From Facklamia hominis CCUG 36813 (GTDB taxonomy: Bacteria; Bacillota; Bacilli; Lactobacillales; Aerococcaceae), in the NCBI RefSeq assembly GCF_000301035.1, contig NZ_JH932292.1, forward strand, positions 858,857 to 922,856: 64,000 nt of DNA, read 5' to 3'. Below are positions 1 through 8,169 of this stretch, piece by piece. The notes beneath the pieces were generated by a model. The model was given only the letters and a program-made list of their open reading frames with translations. It was not told where the DNA came from and made no database searches. Within the stretch, counting starts at the first letter, position 1; every line of letters begins with the position of its first letter. Position numbers and translations under genes: made by a program.

Positions 1-529
1 GTGTCTCAACCGGTGTTTCAGGTACAACCTCTTCAACAATAATTGGTTCTTCGATAGATACTTCAACTTGTGTCGTTGTTTCTTCAGTATACACAGCTAG
101 TATTACTGGTGTTGTACGTTTAACGAGAGTGGGTGCTTTTACTTTGTAAAGTGGCATTAAGTTACCCGGTACGTCTACTTCAACAGCCTCTTGTTCTGGC
201 GCCGAAATCATCATGCGCTCAGCGCGCTGATTCGAATCAAAATGTGCTTCAATTACAGCACCCGGTTGGTTCGAAGATATTTACTTGACCTATTTTGTTC
301 AAGTATGCTAAAACGCGTAAATCCATCTTAAGTTTGTTCACAATGGTGCTTAACGTATCACCAGATTTCACTTGATAGCTAGTTTGACGCTTGGTAGTTT
401 GTAATCGTTTGGCTTGTGCTACGCTTTTAGGTTGCGCTGTCACTGTTGGACCTTGAGCACTTACTAAAACGCTGGGTGCTAGTAAAGCGACCAGCGATGT
501 GCTTAACCATATTTTTTTGTTTTATTCAT
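1..529 (-). pseudogene. LysM-domain secreted protein, frameshifted, 3' part beyond window
   Basis: Reading leftward from an ATG at 529 (AAGGTG ribosome site 9 bases before it), the frame ends after eight codons. One extra A in the T7 run at 512-518 would join it to a signal peptide (hydrophobic stretch ending LAPSVLVSAQG) and then a LysM domain (SYQVKSGDTLSTIV at about 400-360). The frame breaks again at 264-271, where GGTT is repeated in tandem; with a single copy the LysM domain would end with its usual FEPGAVI and continue in an open, acidic, Pro/Thr/Glu-rich tail to the window edge. LysM domains bind peptidoglycan, so the intact protein was probably exported and wall-bound. Two separate frame breaks suggest a pseudogene, a phase-variable gene or assembly errors. 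Confidence is high in the family and moderate in the inactivation. Confidence 0.75.
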
Positions 530-768
530 AATTTCACCTTTTTACCGTCATTATAATCGCAATTGTAGTGTATCACGTTTCAAAGACCAATATGGGTTTG
601 CGAATTGAAATGTTTTGTTGCCGATTTGTAGTATTCATACATTAAATAGCTCTCAAAAATCAAAGTAAGCAAATTAGGTACATAATACATCATGGTACAC
701 AAAACCATTCAAATAATTTATACTAAAAACAAAATAAATTGATTGTATTAAATTGAAGGGGGTATTTT

Positions 769-2277
769 ATGCTGTTTACTGAAGATGCGGTTCAAATTGC
801 ACAACAGATTCGCCAATCCAATATCTCAATCGTTGATACGGTTCAACGAGCGCTTAATAATATAAATCGGTACAATCCGTTGTTAAATGCAGTGACGCAT
901 ATCCAGTTTGATGCTTTAAACGTTGCTGAAGCTTACCAAGCAAAGCTCGAAGCACTGAGCGATGCTCAAAAAGAAACATTACCACCATTTTACGGGGTAC
1001 CAATCCTTTTGAAAGACCTCGGTCAAACTCAAGCGGGGCAACCGAGTACTTCTGGCAGTCGATTGATGAAGAATTTTATTGCACCCATCACGGATAACTT
1101 TGTCCAACAAATTTTGGATGCAGGATTTATTGTTGTCGGGAGAACCAATACACCTGAGTTTGGTTTCAAAAACGAAAGTGATTCCGATTTTAATGGTGCA
1201 GTGAATCATCCGATGGATTTAAAACGTAACCCAGGAGGCTCTAGTGGTGGCGCGGCTGCCGCCTTAAAAGCTGGGTTAGTTCCAGCGGTTACGGCCAGTG
1301 ACGGCGGAGGTTCAATACGGATTCCTGCTAGCTTTACCGGATTAATTGGCCTCAAACCCACTCGTGGTCGGATGCCGGTCGGACCTGGTGGATACCGGGG
1401 CTGGCAAGGGGCATCAATTAACTTCGCCATCACTCGAACCGTGCGTGATACTTGGGAAATGCTAAAAGCTTTGCAAGTTGAACAGACTGAAGCAGCTTTC
1501 TTCTGTCCAAAAATTTCGCAACAAGATTTAATCGAGCTAGATCGACCACTTAAAATTGCCTATACATACGATGTCCCCGCAGGATACACGCTGCGAAAGG
1601 ATGCACGCGAGGCACTTGATCAGGCTATCGAACAACTAAAACAACTTGGGCACCAACTGGTAGAAGTTCCACTGCCTACTGATGGACGCAAAGCGATGGA
1701 AACGTATTATATGGTTAACGGCGTGGAGACCCAAGTAATGATGGAAAGCATCGAACAAGGTCAACAACGTACAGTGACTCAAGATGATATGGAGCCGATG
1801 AGCTGGGCTCTCTATCGTTCAGGCGAGAACGTGACGGGCGCTGATTATTCTAGAGTATTAACGTATTGGGATAATTTAGCCGTTCAAATGGAACAATTCT
1901 TCCAAGAGTATGATGTGCTGTTAACGCCTACCAACAATGGAGCAGCCTTCGTTCATGAAGAATTCCATCAACAACCTGAGATGATTGATCGACTCCATCA
2001 TATAGATGATTTATCCAAAAGCGAACAGCAAAGTTTAATTTGGGAGGTATTCAATCACAGTCTCGAGTGGACACCTTTTACCCAACAACAAAACTTAGCA
2101 GGTCAACCAGCCATATCATTACCGATGTATCATACGGCGCAAGGTCTACCGATCGGTATTCAAGCGTGGGGCGGTCGTGGTGAAGAATATTTACTACTCC
2201 AGCTAGCACTCCAACTTGAGGAGAATGGCCTATTATATACAGATATTATTGATTTATCAACACAAATTAACGAATAA
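769..2277 (+). CDS. Amidase-signature family amidase
   Basis: A 502-residue amidase-signature enzyme that hydrolyses a carboxylic amide; the substrate is unknown. The Ser-Ser-Lys catalytic set is complete: Lys82 in ILLKDL, Ser158 in the GGSSGG loop, and the nucleophile Ser182 in DGGGSIRIPAS, with the spacing seen in GatA. It is not gatA itself, since gatB and gatC are absent and the middle of the protein diverges. The start is supported by a GAAGGGGG ribosome site. It is followed at 12 bases by an amino-acid binding protein and then a permease, so it may act on an imported amide or amino-acid derivative; that link is inference. Length is normal for the family. There is no signal peptide, so it is cytosolic. 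Confidence 0.9.
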   Translation: MLFTEDAVQIAQQIRQSNISIVDTVQRALNNINRYNPLLNAVTHIQFDALNVAEAYQAKLEALSDAQKETLPPFYGVPILLKDLGQTQAGQPSTSGSRLMKNFIAPITDNFVQQILDAGFIVVGRTNTPEFGFKNESDSDFNGAVNHPMDLKRNPGGSSGGAAAALKAGLVPAVTASDGGGSIRIPASFTGLIGLKPTRGRMPVGPGGYRGWQGASINFAITRTVRDTWEMLKALQVEQTEAAFFCPKISQQDLIELDRPLKIAYTYDVPAGYTLRKDAREALDQAIEQLKQLGHQLVEVPLPTDGRKAMETYYMVNGVETQVMMESIEQGQQRTVTQDDMEPMSWALYRSGENVTGADYSRVLTYWDNLAVQMEQFFQEYDVLLTPTNNGAAFVHEEFHQQPEMIDRLHHIDDLSKSEQQSLIWEVFNHSLEWTPFTQQQNLAGQPAISLPMYHTAQGLPIGIQAWGGRGEEYLLLQLALQLEENGLLYTDIIDLSTQINE

Positions 2278-2289
2278 AGGAGCCTTATT

Positions 2290-3147
2290 ATGAAAAAAAT
2301 TCTAACAACATTACTTGTATTTCTACTGTCACTTACCTCAATCAACACTGCTATTTATGCAGAAGACAAGCAAGATGACTCACTCGCTCGCGTTGAAGAA
2401 ACCGGTAAATTAGTCATCGCAGCGTCAGGGACTTTATACCCCATTGCTTTTTACAATGAAGATAATGAGCTTGTAGGTTACACCCTCGATATTCTTAAAG
2501 AAGTCACAAAAAATATGGGGCTAGAGCTTGAAGTTAAAGAGATGGGTGTCGATGGTATGATGACATCATTAGATAACGGTCAAGTTGATTTAATTGCGGA
2601 AGGCTTTGATATGACCCCTGAACGCCAAGCAGACTACCTATTCTCTACACCGCTAATTTATAGTCTTGGAACCGCCGTCGTTCGAAGTGAAGATAATTCT
2701 GGTATTGAAAGTGTCGAAGATTTTGCTGGAAAGAAAGCCGGTGGGGCCGCTTCGACAACTTATATGAGAACGGCTCAGAAATTAGGCGCTGAACCTGTCG
2801 TTTATGACAATTCGTCTAACGAACAATATCTTATGGACTTAGTAGCGAAACGCATTGATTTTATTCCGAACGATTACTACACGATTAAGTCTGCGATTGC
2901 TTTCTACGGTGATCAATACCCGATTAAAATGGCAGATATATTCTACAACCCAACTCAAGCAGGCTTTATGTATCATAAAGGTGCTGAGGAATTAGTCAAA
3001 AAAATTAATGAAGAAATTGAAAAACTTCGCGAGAGCGGTCGTTTACAAGAAATTGCGGAACAGTATTTCAATGGAGAAAATCCATCTGAACCGTTTAAAG
3101 AAATCAACGGTACGCCAATTGAAGATATCCCTGTCATTGAATACTAA
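2290..3147 (+). CDS. Amino-acid ABC transporter substrate-binding protein (SBP family 3)
   Basis: A 285-residue periplasmic-binding-protein fold of the polar amino-acid type (SBP_bac_3): GKLVIAASGTLYPIAFY begins the mature domain, followed by VGYTLDIL and LDNGQVDLIAEGFDMTPER. The N-terminus is a signal peptide with a hydrophobic core and a likely signal-peptidase I site after IYA. No lipobox cysteine is present, which is unusual for a Gram-positive binding protein because nothing obvious anchors it. It may be held by the permease or by the wall, or be released. It lies between the amidase and the matching permease in one apparent operon. The ligand cannot be assigned. Confidence 0.9.
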   Translation: MKKILTTLLVFLLSLTSINTAIYAEDKQDDSLARVEETGKLVIAASGTLYPIAFYNEDNELVGYTLDILKEVTKNMGLELEVKEMGVDGMMTSLDNGQVDLIAEGFDMTPERQADYLFSTPLIYSLGTAVVRSEDNSGIESVEDFAGKKAGGAASTTYMRTAQKLGAEPVVYDNSSNEQYLMDLVAKRIDFIPNDYYTIKSAIAFYGDQYPIKMADIFYNPTQAGFMYHKGAEELVKKINEEIEKLRESGRLQEIAEQYFNGENPSEPFKEINGTPIEDIPVIEY

Positions 3148-3170
3148 ATTTAGAAATTGAGGTTGAATCG

Positions 3171-3869
3171 ATGACTCCACTTAATGAACTGATTGATTTT
3201 CAATTAATTTTGGACAACCTTGATTTCGTCTTAATGGGGTTGAGCACAACACTTTCCATTGCCATTATTAGTTTCTTAAGCTCATTGATGATTGGTACCT
3301 TGATTGCCATCATTCGAATCTTACGAGTCCCTATCTTACATTGGGTTGCTCGATTCTATGTATCCTTCTTTCGAGGCGTTCCCGCACTCGTTGTCTTATT
3401 CTTTCTATACTTTGGATTGCCCTTTTCCGGAGTCACATTAGAAGCTTATACTGCTGCAGTGATTGGCTTTACCTTCACGGCCAGTGCCTACAGCTCCGAA
3501 GTCATTCGCAGTTCAATCATTGCGATTGAGCGCGCCCAATGGGAGATGGCAATGGATTTAGGCGCGAATCTCAGACAAGTGATTACGCGGGTCATCCTCC
3601 CACAAGCAGCACAGATTGCCATTCCAGGATTGAGTAACGTCTTATTAGATCTCATTAAGGGAACCTCACTGACCGCGATGATTACGGTGCGAGATATTTT
3701 CCAACAAGCTAAGATTGTTGCAGCTTCGAATAATAATTTTATTACAATGTATCTCTTGTTAGCTGTCTTATATTGGTCAATTTGTTTCATCTTTGAACAA
3801 GTGCAACATTACTTAGAAAGACGTTATACAGTCAAAGAAACCCCAATCTCGTTTCAAAGTTTCTCTTAA
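3171..3869 (+). CDS. Amino-acid ABC transporter permease (HisM/GlnP type)
   Basis: A 232-residue inner-membrane permease of the polar amino-acid ABC family, with about five hydrophobic segments. The cytoplasmic EAA loop that contacts the ATPase is visible near residues 125-150 (MAMDLGANLRQVITRVILPQA). It starts 23 bases after the binding-protein gene, with a GAGG ribosome site. No ATP-binding subunit follows: the next feature is a terminator and then an opposite-strand gene. The ATPase must therefore be encoded elsewhere or be shared with another transporter. It probably works as a homodimer (family knowledge). Confidence 0.9.
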   Translation: MTPLNELIDFQLILDNLDFVLMGLSTTLSIAIISFLSSLMIGTLIAIIRILRVPILHWVARFYVSFFRGVPALVVLFFLYFGLPFSGVTLEAYTAAVIGFTFTASAYSSEVIRSSIIAIERAQWEMAMDLGANLRQVITRVILPQAAQIAIPGLSNVLLDLIKGTSLTAMITVRDIFQQAKIVAASNNNFITMYLLLAVLYWSICFIFEQVQHYLERRYTVKETPISFQSFS

Positions 3870-3889
3870 ATTTAAACTTATACGCAAAG

Positions 3890-3938
3890 AAATAAGCTAC
3901 CAAACACATCATACGCTGATGAGCTTGGTAGCTTATTT
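3890..3938. terminator. Bidirectional terminator, permease / arsR remnant
   Basis: Perfect 14-bp inverted repeat AAATAAGCTACCAA (3890-3903) with TTGGTAGCTTATTT (3925-3938), with A/T-rich ends on both sides. It ends the amidase-transporter operon from the left and also covers the 3' end of the ArsR remnant from the right. Confidence 0.85.
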
Positions 3939-4214
3939 GATTGATAAATGGGTATGATGGTCGCACTCTACTTCTTGAATATGATCTAGTACTTGCTTCA
4001 AAATACTAAACACATGATCGTCGTCTAACTCATAGTAGACATTCTTAGCAGAACGCTCATATTTCACGAGACGTGCTTCTTTCAACGTCTTCAATTGATG
4101 TGACATGGCAGATTGTTCCATCATTACTTTATCAGAGATTTGTCCTATTAACGAAATATTATATTTAAGTTTTAACTGACTCTTTATTGTCCCTAAAACC
4201 CGCTGCTTTTTAAG
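3933..4214 (-). pseudogene. ArsR/SmtB-family metal-sensing regulator, 5'-truncated
   Basis: The best-supported coding part is 63 residues from an ATG at 4124, but homology to the family extends upstream in frame to a stop at 4215-4217 (QRVLGTIKSQ through LIGQISDKVMMEQSAMSHQL). The recognition helix SAMSHQLKTLKEARLV and the wing are intact. The C-terminal alpha-5 metal site looks like SmtB: Asp and His in DDDH, a second His eleven residues later, then Glu, followed by a CDHHTH tail. The N-terminal helices and any ribosome site are missing; the upstream sequence is out of frame around an A5 run at 4208-4212. It is therefore probably inactive as a dimeric regulator. No metal-transport gene adjoins it. 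Confidence 0.65.
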
Positions 4215-4275
4215 TTATCCTCCACGCTAGCAGGCACTACCGCTGAATCAGGCTAGATCTATTGATTGACTATGG

Positions 4276-4878
4276 TTAATCTTTTTTATTGGGTAATTTC
4301 TTACTTTCTAAGACGTCATCCACTAGCCCGTATTCCTTGGCTTCAATCGCAGTCATGAAATTATCACGATCAGTGTCCTTCTCAATCACTTCAATGGGTT
4401 GGCCGGTCCGTTCACTCAAAATTTGATTAAGCCGTTGACGCGTTTTTAAAATATGTCTCGCAGCAATCTCAATTTCCGTTGCTTGTCCTTGAGCACCGCC
4501 TAGGGGTTGGTGGATCATAATTTCAGCATTAGGCAGGGCATAACGTTTCCCCTTCGTTCCAGCCGCAAGTAATACCGAACCCATCGAAGCTGCCAGACCA
4601 ATCACAATCGTCTGCACATCAGCCTTAATAAAATTCATTGTATCAAAAATAGCCAATCCCGCTGTAACTGAGCCTCCTGGAGAATTAATATAAAGATAAA
4701 TATCTTTATCAGGATCTTGTGCATCTAAAAAGAGCAATTGAGCGATGACGGCGTTCGCCATATTATCTTCCACTTGACCGGAAAGCATTATAATACGATC
4801 TTTTAACAAACGAGAATAGATATCATAAGCTCGTTCGCCACGAGAAGTCTGTTCAATTACTGTTGGTACTAAATTCAT
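4276..4878 (-). CDS. clpP: ATP-dependent Clp protease proteolytic subunit
   Basis: A 200-residue ClpP, the serine peptidase that forms a tetradecameric barrel and degrades proteins fed by ClpX or ClpC. The catalytic triad is in its canonical positions: Ser98 in GLAASMGS, His123 in MIHQPLGG and Asp172. The IGF-loop docking residues and N-terminal loop have normal length. A good ribosome site (AGGAGG) precedes the ATG. It is a single-gene unit with its own promoter and a CtsR operator (see 4918-4947), so it should be induced by heat and protein stress. Adaptors mecA and an spxH-like gene, and the substrate Spx, are encoded elsewhere in this window. Confidence 0.98.
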   Translation of the reverse strand: MNLVPTVIEQTSRGERAYDIYSRLLKDRIIMLSGQVEDNMANAVIAQLLFLDAQDPDKDIYLYINSPGGSVTAGLAIFDTMNFIKADVQTIVIGLAASMGSVLLAAGTKGKRYALPNAEIMIHQPLGGAQGQATEIEIAARHILKTRQRLNQILSERTGQPIEVIEKDTDRDNFMTAIEAKEYGLVDDVLESKKLPNKKD

Positions 4879-4917
4879 TCAATCTCCTCCTTTTAAAGCT
4901 ATTTAAGCATCTACCTT

Positions 4918-4947
4918 AGTATAAATAAATGGTCAAATTAGGTCAAG
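4918..4947 (-). promoter_or_regulatory. clpP promoter with overlapping CtsR operator
   Basis: On the minus strand, -35 TTGACC (4941-4946) and -10 TATACT (4918-4923) are spaced by 17 bases. On the plus strand, GGTCAAA (4931-4937), three bases, then GGTCAAG (4941-4947) match the CtsR heptad direct repeat RGTCAAA-N3-RGTCAAA with one mismatch. The operator covers the -35 and most of the spacer, as expected for repression by CtsR. Confidence 0.88.
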
Positions 4948-4970
4948 CAATATGCTTCATTACAAAATAA

Positions 4971-5003
4971 AAAGGTACTAACGGTAAGCCCCCTAGTACC
5001 TTT
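4971..5003 (-). terminator. rpmF terminator
   Basis: Inverted repeat AAAGGTACTA (4971-4980) with TAGTACCTTT (4994-5003), followed on the minus strand by a T-rich stretch. It separates rpmF from the clpP promoter. Confidence 0.8.
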
Positions 5004-5009
5004 ATTGAA

Positions 5010-5183
5010 TTAATCATTCACAACTTTTTTACCATCATAATAACCGCAAGCTGAACAAACGCGGTGGCTTAACTTTAATTCTCCACATTCAGGACATGCA
5101 TTCATTCCCGGAACATTTAACTTAAAGTGCGTACGACGTTTTCTTTTAACGGATTTTGATGTTCTTCTCTTTGGTACTGCCAT
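5010..5183 (-). CDS. rpmF: 50S ribosomal protein L32
   Basis: A 57-residue L32 of the zinc-binding type. It begins [20 protein letters not shown] and carries two CxxC pairs (CPEC and CSAC) that hold one Zn2+. I place the start at the ATG at 5183, nine bases after AGGAGG; a GTG three codons upstream overlaps the ribosome site. It lies nine bases after yceD and is followed by a terminator. The yceD-rpmF order is conserved in many bacteria. Confidence 0.97.
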   Translation of the reverse strand: MAVPKRRTSKSVKRKRRTHFKLNVPGMNACPECGELKLSHRVCSACGYYDGKKVVND

Positions 5184-5201
5184 TATTGACACCTCCTGAA
5201 A

Positions 5202-5756
5202 TTATTGTGATGATTCGACATCATCCTTATTTAATAACGTTTTTAAGGCTGAAAAACGCGGATCGACGGCTTCTATTTCTTCTTGACGGTTTTGATATTC
5301 TTCCTCTGTCAGAACGTCCCAATTATTTCCCTTAGGAAGTTCTTGGCCTTCTTCATCTGAAGCGAGCACCTTATATGGTAAATTCAGGAGAATATTATCC
5401 ACCGCCGAAGTGATTAAATCAATATAATCATGGTCAAGCGTTAAAGTAGTTTCTTCATAGTCTAAAAGAGTCTCATCCATTCCTGGTCGGACATAGCGTT
5501 CTTTTACCTCGATCTCTAAAGGTACTTGAACCGGCTTTAGACTGCGAGTGGACGGTAGGGTCACTTTTGCCTTTAGTTGGCAATGCAGAAAGATATCCTC
5601 TTGCCTATCTACGAAATACCCTTTTGCTTGAACTGGGCTAATCGCAATAATCTCAGATTTTCTTTCTTTTATCGCCGCTTGGATATCCAAGGCTTCTTCA
5701 AAGGAAAGGATCCCTTCACGACTTTGATCGTGAATCTGACGTATCGTCCATTTCAT
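5202..5756 (-). CDS. yceD: YceD/DUF177 family protein
   Basis: A DUF177 (YceD) protein of 184 residues when started at the ATG at 5756, which has GAGGTGA eight bases upstream; an upstream GTG lies against that ribosome site. The family is encoded next to rpmF in most bacteria and has been linked to 23S rRNA accumulation and ribosome assembly (family knowledge). The C-terminal part contains the expected acidic segment and the DPRFSALKTLL motif typical of family ends. It is probably co-transcribed with rpmF. Confidence 0.9.
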   Translation of the reverse strand: MKWTIRQIHDQSREGILSFEEALDIQAAIKERKSEIIAISPVQAKGYFVDRQEDIFLHCQLKAKVTLPSTRSLKPVQVPLEIEVKERYVRPGMDETLLDYEETTLTLDHDYIDLITSAVDNILLNLPYKVLASDEEGQELPKGNNWDVLTEEEYQNRQEEIEAVDPRFSALKTLLNKDDVESSQ

Positions 5757-5825
5757 TTCTATCACCTCTAAAACGACAAAGGTAATTATACGTAACTTTG
5801 TCTAAAATGTCAATCTTTGCTGTCA

Positions 5826-7034
5826 TTAAAACCGAAGAATCATAGCCCTTCTTTTCACAATTTGTTCTGGGACTTGATGGTTTAGATTATTCTGATAAAT
5901 ACGATCTACTTTTAAATTTAATTGATAGGAGTCTTCAATCGTTTGACTTAAATTCGTAAATAATTGAATGGCCCCTTGACGACGGCTTTTTAAAAATGCC
6001 TGACCACGTCGATTAAAGCCTAGCACTCGTAAAGCTGGCTTTTCATCAAAAACATTCAAAGCGCTTTGCCATTGACTTTTGCTATTAGCTAATAAGATTT
6101 GTAATAAGACTCGCTGAACCGCTGCGCGGGTCCAACGTTGATTTACCAATCGATCGAGTAAATCCTCGTAGCTCGTTGAATGCAGAGCCGCTTGATAGAT
6201 TGCTGTCTCAACACCATCTTTCATCAAATGTATAGCTTTGAGCTGGGAAATACCGCGAGAGATGATGGCATATTTTAATAAAGGATAATAATCCTCCCAC
6301 CTTATTAAAGGTCCTGATAAGTATGCTTGATAGCTTGCAATCGGCAAATCAGCCGCTTGCAGTTGTCCATGAACCATACGGGAGCGTAACTGACTCGCTG
6401 AAAAAATCTGGCCCGGCATGAGGTTTTGGGGTAGCTCCAGACTTTGAAAAATAGTCTCTGCTTTTTTTTCTCGTTGAATAATGATCATTTTGGTTTTCGT
6501 TTGATGGAGCTCTTGATAGTAACCAAATCCCAGGAGATTATTTCCCTCTTTTAAATTCACAGGATCTTTGATAAATCGATCTCTTTGAAGACTCTCCAAA
6601 GCAATTTCGTAGGCCTTAGGGTATGAAGCGCCTTCCTTTAATGCTGATTTCAAGTAATTATCAAAAGTCGACTGATGGTCATTCAATAACCGATATAAAT
6701 CATGATACGCATGTGCATCTAACCCTTGACTAGCAAAAGCAAGAAAATCACACTGCAATGCTGCTACTAACTCCGCAGATCGTCTGGCAAAATAATCAGC
6801 TGCTTGAATCGTGGCAGCAGCAGGTAATTCTAATACCAAATCAGCTCCATTTAAGAGGGCTGATTGCGCTCGTTGCCATTTATCTAAGATAGCGAATTCT
6901 CCCCGTTGAACACTATTACCACTCATCAATACAAGCATACACTGCGCTTGACTTTGGCGACGAGCTTCTTTTAATAGGTATGCATGTCCATAATGGAAAG
7001 GATTGAATTCCGCAATCACTGCACAAGTACGCAT
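5826..7034 (-). CDS. tmcAL: tRNA(Met) cytidine acetate ligase (TmcAL, YlbM family)
   Basis: A 402-residue nucleotidyltransferase-like protein. The N-terminal motif VIAEFNPFHYGHAYLL contains the HxGH nucleotide-binding signature, followed by MLVLMSGNSVQRGEFA. The family activates acetate with ATP and forms N4-acetylcytidine at the wobble position of elongator tRNA-Met (established for B. subtilis TmcAL). I prefer the ATG at 7034, which overlaps the stop of the upstream methyltransferase gene in the form TGATG; the preceding TTG is weaker. It is the last gene of the yqeG-to-tmcAL transcription unit. Confidence 0.93.
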   Translation of the reverse strand: MRTCAVIAEFNPFHYGHAYLLKEARRQSQAQCMLVLMSGNSVQRGEFAILDKWQRAQSALLNGADLVLELPAAATIQAADYFARRSAELVAALQCDFLAFASQGLDAHAYHDLYRLLNDHQSTFDNYLKSALKEGASYPKAYEIALESLQRDRFIKDPVNLKEGNNLLGFGYYQELHQTKTKMIIIQREKKAETIFQSLELPQNLMPGQIFSASQLRSRMVHGQLQAADLPIASYQAYLSGPLIRWEDYYPLLKYAIISRGISQLKAIHLMKDGVETAIYQAALHSTSYEDLLDRLVNQRWTRAAVQRVLLQILLANSKSQWQSALNVFDEKPALRVLGFNRRGQAFLKSRRQGAIQLFTNLSQTIEDSYQLNLKVDRIYQNNLNHQVPEQIVKRRAMILRF

Positions 7035-7816
7035 CAATCTTCCTCCTTATAACAAGCAAAAAACCAACGAGTCGCTGTTTTATCTTGATCCGGTGAATAG
7101 GCGTCTAGGCTAAAATCACACGTCACCTTAATTCGAGACGATTTGAACCCTACTTCCTGTAATAAAGTTAAATAAGTTGACATAGGATAGGTTCGTTCGA
7201 TTAAGGTTGTTTTTAGACGTTGATACATCCTTGGATCCTCTACCGATTGTTCAAAATAATTCAATTGATGCTGAACCCTTAACTGACTTGCATCCACCTG
7301 ACTATCCCATAATAGAGCTCCTCGATCATCCTGATCATGATAGGAAAAATTTGCAAAATAATCAGTCAATTGATAAGGCGTCCAAACGTCAAACAACAAC
7401 AGACCTCCTGGTACTAAGCGCTGATAGAATTGGTCCAAGGCACAGCTTAAAGATAGCTCATCAACTAGGAAGCACAAACTATCCGCATAACAAGTCACTA
7501 AATCATAATCACTCGCTAAACGCTTTAAATCAAGCATGTCAGCTTGAAAAAACTGACCATTCATCAGTGGTTCGTTATTAGAATCTGAATTGGCTGCTAA
7601 CATCGCTGGATCACGATCAAAACCATGAATCTCTTTGGTAAAAGGTGCAAGCATCCGAGTAAAATACCCGGTCCCACACGCTGCATCCAAAACTTTATAA
7701 CCCGGACCATCAAGATGTGCCAAAGTAAAAGTTAACCATTCTTCATACAGACCTAAATCATTAAAACGATCATAGATTGTCGCAATATTTTTAAACTCGT
7801 TCATTAATTGAGCCAT
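7034..7816 (-). CDS. yqeM: Class I SAM-dependent methyltransferase (YqeM family)
   Basis: A 260-residue Rossmann methyltransferase with SAM motif I as VLDAACGTGYFTRML near residue 40 and a family-typical IYDRFNDLGLYEEW start region. The substrate is unknown. The gene sits between rsfS and tmcAL, its normal place in Firmicutes, suggesting an RNA- or ribosome-related role (inference). The ATG at 7816 overlaps the end of rsfS by 13 bases; an alternative ATG at 7804 gives a TAATG stop-start overlap and translational coupling. No clear ribosome site separates the two options. Confidence 0.9.
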   Translation of the reverse strand: MAQLMNEFKNIATIYDRFNDLGLYEEWLTFTLAHLDGPGYKVLDAACGTGYFTRMLAPFTKEIHGFDRDPAMLAANSDSNNEPLMNGQFFQADMLDLKRLASDYDLVTCYADSLCFLVDELSLSCALDQFYQRLVPGGLLLFDVWTPYQLTDYFANFSYHDQDDRGALLWDSQVDASQLRVQHQLNYFEQSVEDPRMYQRLKTTLIERTYPMSTYLTLLQEVGFKSSRIKVTCDFSLDAYSPDQDKTATRWFFACYKEED

Positions 7817-8163
7817 GAGCTAACATCAATAAGTGGAGCATCTGCCCATATTTTTTCCAAATTATAATGACTTCGTTCTTCATAATGAAAAACATGGACT
7901 AAGATGTCATACACATCAATCAAAATCCAACGTCCACCCTCTTTACCTTCAATCCCTTTAATGTCAAGCCCAGATTCATGCAATTTTTCACAAATTGAGT
8001 CCACAATCGCCTTTAACTGACGATCATTAGATGCTTGCATAATCACAAAGTACTCTGCCATAGGCGTCAAACTACTCACATCTAAAGCCATGATATCTTG
8101 AGCCATCCGATCATCTGCTGCTCTAACAATCAGTTCTAATTTTTCAATTGATTTAATCGTCAT
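7804..8163 (-). CDS. rsfS: Ribosomal silencing factor RsfS
   Basis: A 119-residue RsfS/Iojap protein that binds L14 of the 50S subunit and blocks subunit joining when nutrients are low (family knowledge). The family core is clear: AAEDRM-like N-terminus, AEYFVIMQASNDRQLKAIVDSI and GKEGGRWILIDVYDILVHVFHYEERSHYNLEKIW. Length is normal. It lies six bases after yqeK and overlaps the methyltransferase gene. Confidence 0.96.
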   Translation of the reverse strand: MTIKSIEKLELIVRAADDRMAQDIMALDVSSLTPMAEYFVIMQASNDRQLKAIVDSICEKLHESGLDIKGIEGKEGGRWILIDVYDILVHVFHYEERSHYNLEKIWADAPLIDVSSWLN

Positions 8164-8169
8164 CCTATT

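Noticed and set aside
7207-7581. 124-codon plus-strand open frame
   Set aside because: Antisense to the yqeM methyltransferase gene; no ribosome site and no recognisable domain.
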